Of a stretch of 64,000 nucleotides of DNA, positions 39,648 to 47,048 are shown piece after piece. The first letter of the stretch is position 1. Each line of letters opens with the position of its first letter. Source of the DNA: JANLYC01 sp963750495 (GTDB lineage: Bacteria; Actinomycetota; Actinomycetes; Propionibacteriales; Nocardioidaceae); NCBI GenBank assembly GCA_963750495.1, contig CAVVQV010000002.1:62001-126000 (forward strand). The letters are read 5' to 3'. The notes beneath the pieces are model-generated. The model was not told where the DNA came from and did no database searches. It was given only the letters and a program-made list of their open reading frames with translations. A program made the translations under genes and the position numbers.

Positions 39648-40826
39648 ATGTCCACATCCATGCGTAGCCGCACGCTGATCGCGGCGGCTTCCGCAGTCAG
39701 CCTGGTCGCCCTCGCGACCGCGACCCAGTCCGCCTCCGCCACGAGCACAGCCGACAGCTCCACCGTGCGAACGATCGGCGTCACCCAGCCAGCCGCCGAC
39801 CATGCTCACGCCCGGGCTCAGGTCCGCGACGACAAGCTCGCCGACCGTCTCACCCGCCAGCTCGGCGCTCGCCACACCGGCGGTGCCTACATCAGCGACG
39901 CCGGCAAGGTCGTCGTCACCGTCACCGATGTCGCGGCTGCCCGGACCGTCCGGAACAACGACGCCATCGCCAAGCGCGTCGCGTTCTCGAGCCGGCAGCT
40001 CAACCGTGTGCAGACGGTGCTGAACCGGTACTCACAATCCACGACGGTCGGCGGCGTGCAGGGTTGGTACGTCGACATCCCCACCAACACCGTGGTCGTC
40101 ACGACCCTCAAGGGCGCCGATGGGGCCGCGACGAAGCGATTCCTCGCCAAGGCCCGCTCCTTCGGCCAGCGCGTCGACGTGGAGCGCACGACCACGCGCA
40201 ACGTCGACACGGCGCTGTACGGCGGCCAGCAGGTCAACATGTCCAACGGCTACGTCTGCTCCCTCGGCTTCAACGCGCTGAAGTCGTCCGGCGGCTACGC
40301 CTTCGTGACGGCGGGCCACTGCGCTGAGGGCTACCCGACGTTCTCCCGCAACGGCGTGACGCTCGGCTCGACCATCAGCTACAGCTTCCCGAGCAACGAC
40401 TACGGCGCGGTCAACATCAACGACGCCGCCTACTGGCAGCCGCAGGCCGCCGTGGACATGTACAACGGCTCGGCTCGTGTGGTCTCCGGTTACAGCCAGG
40501 CGGCCATCGGCTCGTCGGTCTGCAAGAGCGGACGTACGACGGGTTGGACCTGCGGGACGATCCAGGCCTACAACCAGACCGTCAACTACGGCAACGGCGA
40601 CATCGTCTACGGCCTCGTCCAGCACAGCGCGTGCGTCGAGCAGGGCGACAGCGGTGGCTCCAACATCACCGGCAACCTGGCGCAGGGCATCACGTCCGGA
40701 GCCCAGCTCTACCAGTCCGGTTCGAACCTCGTGTGCGGATCGAAGGTCGGTCAGCCGACCGTGAGCTTCTACCAGCCCGTCGGCGAGGCGCTCAGCGCGA
40801 ACGGCCTCACGCTGCTCACCCAGTAG
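39648..40826 (+). CDS. Secreted chymotrypsin-like serine protease (S1, streptogrisin type)
   Basis: 392 residues. There is a Sec signal peptide (SRTLIAAASAVSLVALATAT ending QSASA), a propeptide of alpha-lytic protease type to about residue 195, then the S1 domain: FVTAGHCAEG (catalytic His about 223), SNDYGAVNIN (Asp about 251) and CVEQGDSGGSNI (Ser about 335). Cysteine pairs (CSLGF...GHC, CKSGRTTGWTC, HSAC...VC) suggest three disulfides. It is an extracellular protease like streptogrisins. The gene has its own promoter and is followed by a strong stem-loop. Confidence 0.93.
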   Translation: MSTSMRSRTLIAAASAVSLVALATATQSASATSTADSSTVRTIGVTQPAADHAHARAQVRDDKLADRLTRQLGARHTGGAYISDAGKVVVTVTDVAAARTVRNNDAIAKRVAFSSRQLNRVQTVLNRYSQSTTVGGVQGWYVDIPTNTVVVTTLKGADGAATKRFLAKARSFGQRVDVERTTTRNVDTALYGGQQVNMSNGYVCSLGFNALKSSGGYAFVTAGHCAEGYPTFSRNGVTLGSTISYSFPSNDYGAVNINDAAYWQPQAAVDMYNGSARVVSGYSQAAIGSSVCKSGRTTGWTCGTIQAYNQTVNYGNGDIVYGLVQHSACVEQGDSGGSNITGNLAQGITSGAQLYQSGSNLVCGSKVGQPTVSFYQPVGEALSANGLTLLTQ

Positions 40827-40855
40827 CCGCCGGCGCCGCTCTCCACCCACGATCG

Positions 40856-40889
40856 GCAGCCCCGTCGTCCATCAGTGCGACGGGGCTGC
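40856..40889 (+). terminator. Stem-loop terminator after the S1 protease gene
   Basis: GCAGCCCCGTCG (40856-40867) pairs perfectly with CGACGGGGCTGC (40878-40889) over a 10-nt loop. No T-run follows, as is common for actinobacterial terminators. It lies 30 nt after the stop codon. Confidence 0.65.
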
Positions 40890-40903
40890 TGTCCGCCATC
40901 TGC

Positions 40904-40909
40904 GATAGT
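40904..40909 (+). promoter_or_regulatory. -10 box of a leaderless promoter for the M20 peptidase
   Basis: GATAGT lies 6 nt before the GTG at 40916, just after the terminator stem-loop. It favours this GTG over the ATGs at 40922 and 40946. Confidence 0.45.
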
Positions 40910-40915
40910 CGGTCT

Positions 40916-42178
40916 GTGCCGATGCACCACCCCGGTAGGGCCGACATGTCCAGCCTGATCGACGGCGACGAGATCGTCACCACGCTGCGCGACCTTGTGG
41001 AGATCCCGTCGGTCGACGGCACTCCTGCCGAGCTCAGCGTGCAACGTTGGTGCGGAGAACGCCTGCGTGACCTCGGCCTCGAGGTCGATCAGTGGGACAT
41101 CGACGTCGCCACCGCCAGGATCGACCGCGACTTCCCCGGCATGGAGGTCGAGCGGGCGGCCGCTCTCGGCTGCGTGGGCGTCATCGGGCCGGCCCACCAG
41201 ACGCCGGCACTGGCACTCTGCGGCCACACCGACGTGGTGCCGCCCGGGGATCCGGGTCGCTGGAGGGGCGACCCGTTCGTCTTGCGCGTCGAGGACGGCC
41301 GGGCGTGGGGACGCGGGGCGTGCGACATGAAGGGCGGGATCGCTGCCATCCTCGCTGCCGTGCAGGCGGTACGACGCTCGGGCCAACAGCTGCGCCGGCC
41401 GCTGGCCGTTCACCTCGTCAGCGCCGAGGAGGACGGCGGCCTCGGGGCCTTCGCCACGCTCCGGCGCGGCCACACGGCCGATGCGTGCATCATCGCCGAG
41501 CCGACCGGCGGCGCCGTCATCCCGGCCAACGCAGGTTCGCTGACGTTCCGGCTCGAGGTCAGCGGCCTCGCCACCCACGGCTCCACCCGGGATCGTGGCG
41601 TCAGCGCGATCGAGAAGTTCGAGCTCGTGCATGCGGCGCTTCGCGACCTCGAAGCGAAGCGCAACGCCACCTCGGCGCCGTACTTCACCCACCTCGACCT
41701 GCCGTGGCCGCTGTCCGTCGGCATCGTGTCAGCCGGCGACTGGGCGAGCACCGTACCGGACCGGCTCGTCGCCGAAGGACGTTACGGCGTACGGGTCGAC
41801 GAGACCGTTCCGGGCGCGATGGCCGCGCTCGCGGGCGCCGTGTCGACCGCCTGCGCAGAAGACCCCTGGCTACGTGACCACCCGGTGCAGGTGACCTGGC
41901 CGGGCGGCCGCTTCGCCCCGGGCCGGCTGGCTCCCGACCATCCGCTGCTCACCCTCATCAGCGACGCTGTCGAAGAACAGACGGGACGACGTCCGGCGGC
42001 GCTCGGTGGCCCCTACGGGTCCGACCTGCGGCACTACATCGCTGCCGGGATCCCGACGGTCCAGTACGGACCAGGTGATGCCCGGGACGCTCATGCCGCC
42101 GACGAGAGCGTGTCGGTGGACGAGCTCTGCATGTGCGCCCGGGTCTATGCGGCCATGATCCTCCGCTGCTGTAGCTGA
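40916..42178 (+). CDS. M20-family zinc peptidase/deacylase (ArgE/DapE type)
   Basis: 420 residues. Metal and catalytic residues are visible as LALCGHTDVVPPGD (His and the general Asp), WGRGACDMKGGIAAILAAVQ (bridging Asp), HLVSAEEDGGLGAF (catalytic Glu, then the next ligand Glu/Asp), CIIAEPTGG (ligand Glu) and GDARDAHAADESVSVDELCM (last His). A dimerisation domain occupies about 190-310 (LEVSGLATHGSTRDRGVSAI). It hydrolyses an N-acyl or peptide bond; acetylornithine, succinyl-diaminopimelate or dipeptides are possible substrates. There is no amino acid biosynthesis context to decide. Confidence 0.9.
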   Translation: MPMHHPGRADMSSLIDGDEIVTTLRDLVEIPSVDGTPAELSVQRWCGERLRDLGLEVDQWDIDVATARIDRDFPGMEVERAAALGCVGVIGPAHQTPALALCGHTDVVPPGDPGRWRGDPFVLRVEDGRAWGRGACDMKGGIAAILAAVQAVRRSGQQLRRPLAVHLVSAEEDGGLGAFATLRRGHTADACIIAEPTGGAVIPANAGSLTFRLEVSGLATHGSTRDRGVSAIEKFELVHAALRDLEAKRNATSAPYFTHLDLPWPLSVGIVSAGDWASTVPDRLVAEGRYGVRVDETVPGAMAALAGAVSTACAEDPWLRDHPVQVTWPGGRFAPGRLAPDHPLLTLISDAVEEQTGRRPAALGGPYGSDLRHYIAAGIPTVQYGPGDARDAHAADESVSVDELCMCARVYAAMILRCCS

Positions 42179-42188
42179 CCTGGCCCGG

Positions 42189-44108
42189 TCACTGGGGGTG
42201 GACCACCTCGGCGTCGCCACCGCCACGACGACTCGGCTCGGCGGCTGCGATGAGCCGACCGGACGGCGTCACCTCGATGGCCTCCAGCGCACCGATCTCG
42301 GCCGCCGACGTCCCCACCGGACCGGGCGGCACGAACGTGTGGCCGTAGCGTTCAAGCGCGGACCCGTACCGATGGATGAAAGCACGCTCGGCTGTGACGT
42401 CTGGCGTGTTGCGCTGCGACGCCCGGGGTGCCCGGAGCGCTTCCGGCAGCGTCATGCCGAAGTCGATCCGGTTGAGCAGCACCTGGAGCACCGTCGTGAT
42501 GATCGTCGAGCCTCCCGGTGAGCCGAGCGCGTACCGCAGCTCGCCGTTCCTGAGCACGATCGTCGGAGACATCGACGATCGCGGCCGCTTGCCGGGCTCG
42601 ATGCGGTTGGGGTCGTTCTTGTCGTAGACGGTGGTGAAGTCCGTGAGCTCGTTGTTGAGCAGGAAGCCCCGGTGCGGGACCACCATGCCGGAACCACCGG
42701 TCTGCTCGATCGTCAAGGTGTACGACACGGCGTTACCCCACCGGTCCACGACGGCCAGGTGGGTCGTCGACAGGCCCTCGGTGTCCGGTTTCTTGGCTCC
42801 CCGCGGTGACCGCCCACACGACGCCTGCGCATGCAGGGCGCCGGGCGGCACGGGCTTGCTGGCCGCCTTCCGAGGGTTGATCGTGCAGGCCCGCGTGTTG
42901 GCGAACGACTGCGACGTCAGCCGCTTCGTGGGCACGTCCACGTACGCAGGGTCGCCCACGTAGGCGCCCCGGTCGGCGAACGCGCGGGCACTAGCCTCGA
43001 GGTAGAGGTGGAGGCCGCGCACCTGGTGGTGCCGGTTGAGGTGGAAGTCGTCGAGGATGTTCAGCGCCTCACCGACGGTGGTGCCGCCGGACGACGACGG
43101 AGCCATGCCGTAGACGTCGAGACGGTGGTAGCGCACCTGCGTCGGCCTCCGGTCGATCACGTCGTACTTCGCCAGGTCCTTGCGCGTCATCGAACCGGGA
43201 GGGATCGGCAGGTCGGTGTGGCGACGGTGCGGCGGGTGCTGCACGGTCTGCGCGATCTCGCGGGCGATGGCGCCTCGATAGAACACCCGGGTGCCGCGGT
43301 CGGCGATCAGGCGATAGGTGCGGGCGAGGTCGGGGTTGCGCTGCAGGCTGCCGACCGGGCGTGGTTTCCCGCTCGGCAGGTACAGCCGCGACGTCGCGGG
43401 GAACGCGTCGAAGCGCTCCGCGTTCTCCTTGGTCTGCAGGTGGAAGGTCTTGTCGACGCGGAACCCGTTCCGGGCCAGCCGCGCAGCCGGCGCGAGAGCC
43501 CTCGACAACGGGCGACTGCCCCATCGGCGCAACGCCTGCTGCCACGTCGCGAGGGTGCCTGGCACCCCTACGGAGACGCCGCTGGTGACGAGGTCGGGGA
43601 AGAACGGGTACGGGTCACCCGTGCTGGGGTCGATGAAGGCGTCGTGGGTCATCTTCGCCGGAGCGGTTTCGCGTCCGTCGAGCGTGGAGACACGCCGCGT
43701 CTGTGCGTCGTAGTACAGGAAGTACCCGCCGCCGCCGATGCCCGCGCTGTACGGCTCGGTCACTCCGAGCGCGGCCGCCGTCGCGACCGCCGCGTCCGCT
43801 GCGTTGCCGCCCGATCGCAGCACGCTGAGCCCGATCCGACTGGCATTAGGGTCGACCGACGACACTGCGCCGCCTTGTCCCCGGGCCACAGCCTGACGAT
43901 CGGGTTGGCGCGCGGCCATGACCGCGCTCGCCGCTCTGCTTGCGGCCTCGGTCGTCGACGAGGACGCACCGAGTGCGTGGTCGACCGGTCCGAGGGAGGG
44001 CAGGGTTGCGGCCAGCACTGCGGACACCCCGATCGCCAGGCCTCGACGGGCTGGCCGGTTCAGGTGTCGGCTGCTGTGCAGGAGTGGCCGGAGCGGATCG
44101 TGGGGCAT
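42189..44108 (-). CDS. ggt: Gamma-glutamyltransferase, secreted
   Basis: 639 residues. The start is ATG at 44108 with GGGAGG 4 nt upstream. The signal peptide region is RRGLAIGVSAVLAATLPSLG. The family core begins ASRIGLSVLRSGGNAADAAV with GIGGGGYFLYYDAQ. The autocatalytic cleavage site and N-terminal nucleophile Thr are in LSTTHLAVVDRWGNAVSYTL, followed by TGGSGMVV and FLLNNELTDF and RPRSSMSPTIVL. It hydrolyses glutathione and gamma-glutamyl amides or transfers the glutamyl group, outside the membrane. It is downstream of and in the same direction as an MFS gene, 60 nt away. Confidence 0.93.
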   Translation of the reverse strand: MPHDPLRPLLHSSRHLNRPARRGLAIGVSAVLAATLPSLGPVDHALGASSSTTEAASRAASAVMAARQPDRQAVARGQGGAVSSVDPNASRIGLSVLRSGGNAADAAVATAAALGVTEPYSAGIGGGGYFLYYDAQTRRVSTLDGRETAPAKMTHDAFIDPSTGDPYPFFPDLVTSGVSVGVPGTLATWQQALRRWGSRPLSRALAPAARLARNGFRVDKTFHLQTKENAERFDAFPATSRLYLPSGKPRPVGSLQRNPDLARTYRLIADRGTRVFYRGAIAREIAQTVQHPPHRRHTDLPIPPGSMTRKDLAKYDVIDRRPTQVRYHRLDVYGMAPSSSGGTTVGEALNILDDFHLNRHHQVRGLHLYLEASARAFADRGAYVGDPAYVDVPTKRLTSQSFANTRACTINPRKAASKPVPPGALHAQASCGRSPRGAKKPDTEGLSTTHLAVVDRWGNAVSYTLTIEQTGGSGMVVPHRGFLLNNELTDFTTVYDKNDPNRIEPGKRPRSSMSPTIVLRNGELRYALGSPGGSTIITTVLQVLLNRIDFGMTLPEALRAPRASQRNTPDVTAERAFIHRYGSALERYGHTFVPPGPVGTSAAEIGALEAIEVTPSGRLIAAAEPSRRGGGDAEVVHPQ

Positions 44109-44168
44109 GAGGCCTCCCAGGTGCGTTGGGCTGCAGGATGCGGCGGGGTGTAGTCCGCCAACCCCCAC

Positions 44169-45425
44169 TTAACCACCCAAGGCGGGCTCCGCAACCGACG
44201 CCGACGCGACCCGGCGCTGCGCCGTGGCGAGTGGTCGTGCCGCAGCCAGCGCCACCACGACGGCGAGTGCTCCGGCGCAGACGGTGACCGCGAACGCCGG
44301 TGTGTACCCGTTCCAGTCAGCCATCCGACCGGCGACGGACGACCCGGTGGCGTAGCCGAGCCCGGTGACGCCGGCCAGCATCGTCATCGCTGCGCTCGTG
44401 CGGCGCAGCGGCGTGATCCGCTCAGCCAGCGTGAAGACGGTGATCATGTACGGCGCCACGGCGAGCCCCAGCACCATCAGCACGACCGCGAGCGCCCACA
44501 GGTTCTGCACCAGCAGCAACGGCGCCGACAGCAGGAGGAGCCCGGCAGCGAAGACCAACAGCCGTCGTTCGTACCGGAACCTCGGGGACAGGACCGCCAC
44601 GGCCAACCCCGCGAGGACGCTGCCGACACCGAGCAGGCTGTGCAGCAGTCCCGTCGCGCCGGGAACTCCATGAGAGGTCGCGATGGCCGAGGTGCCCGTC
44701 TGCACCGAGCCGAACACCATCCCGATGACGAACTGCGCCAGGCACAGCAACAGCAGGGCTCCGGTGATCAGCCGTCCGGTACCGCCGGCGTGCACCGATC
44801 CGCGCCGTGTCAGCTCAGCGGTGGGGTGCAGGGCGAACAGGGTGCCGAAGACCCCGAGCATGACCGCGGCTGCCACCAGCGACGCACCCGGGGAGAAGAT
44901 CGTTGCGGCGACCCCGACCAGGGCCGGACCGAGCACGAACGACGCCTCGTCGGCGGCGCCCTCGTAGGAGAACGCGGTGTCGACGAGCAACCGGTGCTCT
45001 GCGAGCCCTGGTCCGCGCTGCGCGGTGATCGGTCGCCAACGAACGCGAGCCAGTGGGCCGACCTGGGGGATCAGGAACCCGGCGGCAGCAGCCACCGCCG
45101 CCTGGATGTGCCAGTCGGCGCCATGGGACGCGACAGCCACGAGCGCCAGCAGCCCGACAGCGCCCCCGAGCGACTGGAGGAGCACGACGGACCGTTGACC
45201 CAGGCGATCGGCCAGCGCCCCGGCCATCGGGGCCGACACCGCGTTGGCGACCGCCAGGGCACCGGCGGACGCACCACCGGCGCCGTAGCTGCCGGTCGAG
45301 CCCGCCACGAACAGCAGCGTGCCGAGCTGGGACATGGCGAGTGGGAGCCGCCCGAAGAACGCCACGACGACGTACGACGGACCGGTCAGGGAGAAGAGGT
45401 GCCGATAAGCGGCGAGCGGTGACAT
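44169..45425 (-). CDS. MFS transporter
   Basis: 418 residues with about twelve membrane helices, e.g. AGALAVANAVSAPMAGALAD (loop with the DRLGQR motif A variant), LLALVAVASHGADW and VLMVLGLAVAPYMITVFTLA. The motif PxxxxxxTLAERITP in the second half is common in drug-exporter-like MFS proteins of actinobacteria. ATG at 45425. The substrate is not known. It lies directly upstream of ggt in the same direction, so the two may be co-transcribed. Confidence 0.88.
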   Translation of the reverse strand: MSPLAAYRHLFSLTGPSYVVVAFFGRLPLAMSQLGTLLFVAGSTGSYGAGGASAGALAVANAVSAPMAGALADRLGQRSVVLLQSLGGAVGLLALVAVASHGADWHIQAAVAAAAGFLIPQVGPLARVRWRPITAQRGPGLAEHRLLVDTAFSYEGAADEASFVLGPALVGVAATIFSPGASLVAAAVMLGVFGTLFALHPTAELTRRGSVHAGGTGRLITGALLLLCLAQFVIGMVFGSVQTGTSAIATSHGVPGATGLLHSLLGVGSVLAGLAVAVLSPRFRYERRLLVFAAGLLLLSAPLLLVQNLWALAVVLMVLGLAVAPYMITVFTLAERITPLRRTSAAMTMLAGVTGLGYATGSSVAGRMADWNGYTPAFAVTVCAGALAVVVALAAARPLATAQRRVASASVAEPALGG

Positions 45426-45556
45426 GAGGGCTCCGGGTAGACGACAGTAGTCGCGTCTTCCCTCCACACAGACGCTGTTCGCCCCACGCAGTCAAGCGCG
45501 GCACGAGCCCTTTGCTCTGCACAGACTATCGCTCCGCGGACCCCGCGTGGAAATCA

Positions 45557-45587
45557 TTGACCGCGGTTGTGAGCAGCGCCATAGCAT
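45557..45587 (+). promoter_or_regulatory. Promoter of the GNAT gene (leaderless)
   Basis: TTGACC (45557-45562) and TAGCAT (45582-45587) with a 19-nt spacer. The -10 lies 6 nt before the ATG at 45594, so transcription should begin at or beside the start codon. Confidence 0.5.
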
Positions 45588-45593
45588 CGGCGC

Positions 45594-46250
45594 ATGACAC
45601 ACCCGCTCTGGCCGTTGTTCGACCTTCGTCTGGCCACCCCGGACCTCGAGCTGCGACCTCTCACCGAGGCCGACCTGCCGGAGCTCGCGCGCGTGCTGCC
45701 GCTCGACGTCGAGCTCAACCCTGCAGACTTCCGCTACCCCGGTATGCAGCTGGCGCAACAGCGCGGGGTGTCCCTGGCCCAGTCCTACTGGCGCTCGCTC
45801 GGTACCTGGACCCCGGACTCGTGGGCGGTGCAGTTCGGAGTGTTTCGCCAAGGTGAGCTGGTCGGTGCCCAGGTGCTCGAGGGAGACGACTTCCCGGTCC
45901 TGCGCACCGTCGACTCGGCGTCGTTCCTCGCCACGGCCGCGCGCGGTCGTGGCTGGGGCAAGCAGATGCGCCGCGCCGTGCTGTCGCTGTCGTTCGGGCC
46001 GCTCGAGGCGGAGTACGCGATCACCTCCGCATGGCACGACAACGCGGCCTCGTTGGGAGTCTCGCGTTCGCTCGGCTACGTCGACAACGGCCTCGAGCGG
46101 CACCGACGCGAAAGCCCGGCGGCCCCCGACCCCCTGGTCGACGACATGGTCCATCTGCGGCTGAGTCGAGCCGAGTGGGAACGTCGAGGTGGAGCCGCCG
46201 GCATCACGATCATGGCGTTCGACGCCTGCCGTCCCCTCTTCGGCGTCTGA
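45594..46250 (+). CDS. GNAT-family N-acetyltransferase
   Basis: 218 residues. The GNAT fold is seen as LELRPLTEADLPELARVLPL, AVQFGVFRQGELVGAQVLEG, the acetyl-CoA loop FLATAARGRGWGKQMRRAVL (R-G-x-G-W-G type) and AITSAWHDNAASLGVSRSLG followed by YVDNGLERHRR. It resembles RimJ/RimL-like transferases. The substrate is unknown. It has a leaderless promoter and is convergent with the AlaX-like gene, separated by 15 nt. Confidence 0.88.
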   Translation: MTHPLWPLFDLRLATPDLELRPLTEADLPELARVLPLDVELNPADFRYPGMQLAQQRGVSLAQSYWRSLGTWTPDSWAVQFGVFRQGELVGAQVLEGDDFPVLRTVDSASFLATAARGRGWGKQMRRAVLSLSFGPLEAEYAITSAWHDNAASLGVSRSLGYVDNGLERHRRESPAAPDPLVDDMVHLRLSRAEWERRGGAAGITIMAFDACRPLFGV

Positions 46251-46265
46251 CCCCCACGGAGCCGG

Positions 46266-47039
46266 TCAGTCGTGGACCTCGATGCGGATGCGCTTGTTGC
46301 CCTTGCCTTTCGACTCGGTACCGGTGACCTCGACCCGGCCGACCTCGGCGGTGCTGAGCACATGGGTTCCCCCGTCGGCCTGCTTGTCGAGCCCGACGAT
46401 GTCGATGACTCGCAGCGGGTCGATCTCGCGCGGGATGAGGTTGGCCGCCGTCCGGATCAGGGCGGCGTCACCGTCGGCCACGTCGCGCCCGACGAAGTCG
46501 ACGAGAATCTCGCGAGCCACCTCGATCTCGTCGTTGATCCGGCGCTCGACCCGGTGGCCGAGCTCGACCGACATCGACTCGAACGGGAAGTCGAGCCGAC
46601 CCTTGCCCGGCTCCATGTTGCCGCCCGTGACTGCGAGCCCGAACTCCGCCCAGATGACGCCACACAGGATGTGCAACGCGGTGTGGGTGCGCATGGTCAG
46701 ATGCCGCCGGTCCCAGTCGAGCGCGCCGGCGACCTCGTCCTCTGGGGCAGGCAGCGCTGCACCGTCCAGCCAATGCCAGATCAGGCCGGTCTCGCGGTCC
46801 CGTCCGACCCGGCTGACCGTCGCCGTCCCGTCCGACCACCGCAACGTGCCGAGGTCGTACGGCTGGCCGCCTCCGCCAGGGAAGAACGCCGTACGCCGAA
46901 GGGCGACCCGCCGCTGCTCCTCGTCGACCGCAGCGACCGGTGACTCGAACTCGCGCAGATAGGCGTCCACGGCGAACAGCTCAACCTCCGCCAGTGCGCG
47001 CGGCGCGTTGTCAGGGATCCGTTGCCCGGGAACTGCCAT
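46266..47039 (-). CDS. AlaX-like alanyl-tRNA editing protein
   Basis: 257 residues resembling the free editing domain of alanyl-tRNA synthetase: RRTAFFPGGGGQPYDLGTLR, zinc-site half MRTHTALHILCGVIW (HxxxH), and the second half VDLDKQADGGTHVLSTAEVG. In classical AlaX the second half has a Cys in (A)CGGTHV; here Asp stands before GGTHV, so one zinc ligand is changed. The protein should hydrolyse Ser-tRNA(Ala) or Gly-tRNA(Ala). It lies 9 nt downstream of the S9 peptidase gene stop region in the same direction, as a possible operon end. Confidence 0.87.
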   Translation of the reverse strand: MAVPGQRIPDNAPRALAEVELFAVDAYLREFESPVAAVDEEQRRVALRRTAFFPGGGGQPYDLGTLRWSDGTATVSRVGRDRETGLIWHWLDGAALPAPEDEVAGALDWDRRHLTMRTHTALHILCGVIWAEFGLAVTGGNMEPGKGRLDFPFESMSVELGHRVERRINDEIEVAREILVDFVGRDVADGDAALIRTAANLIPREIDPLRVIDIVGLDKQADGGTHVLSTAEVGRVEVTGTESKGKGNKRIRIEVHD

Positions 47040-47048
47040 ACCTGCAGG

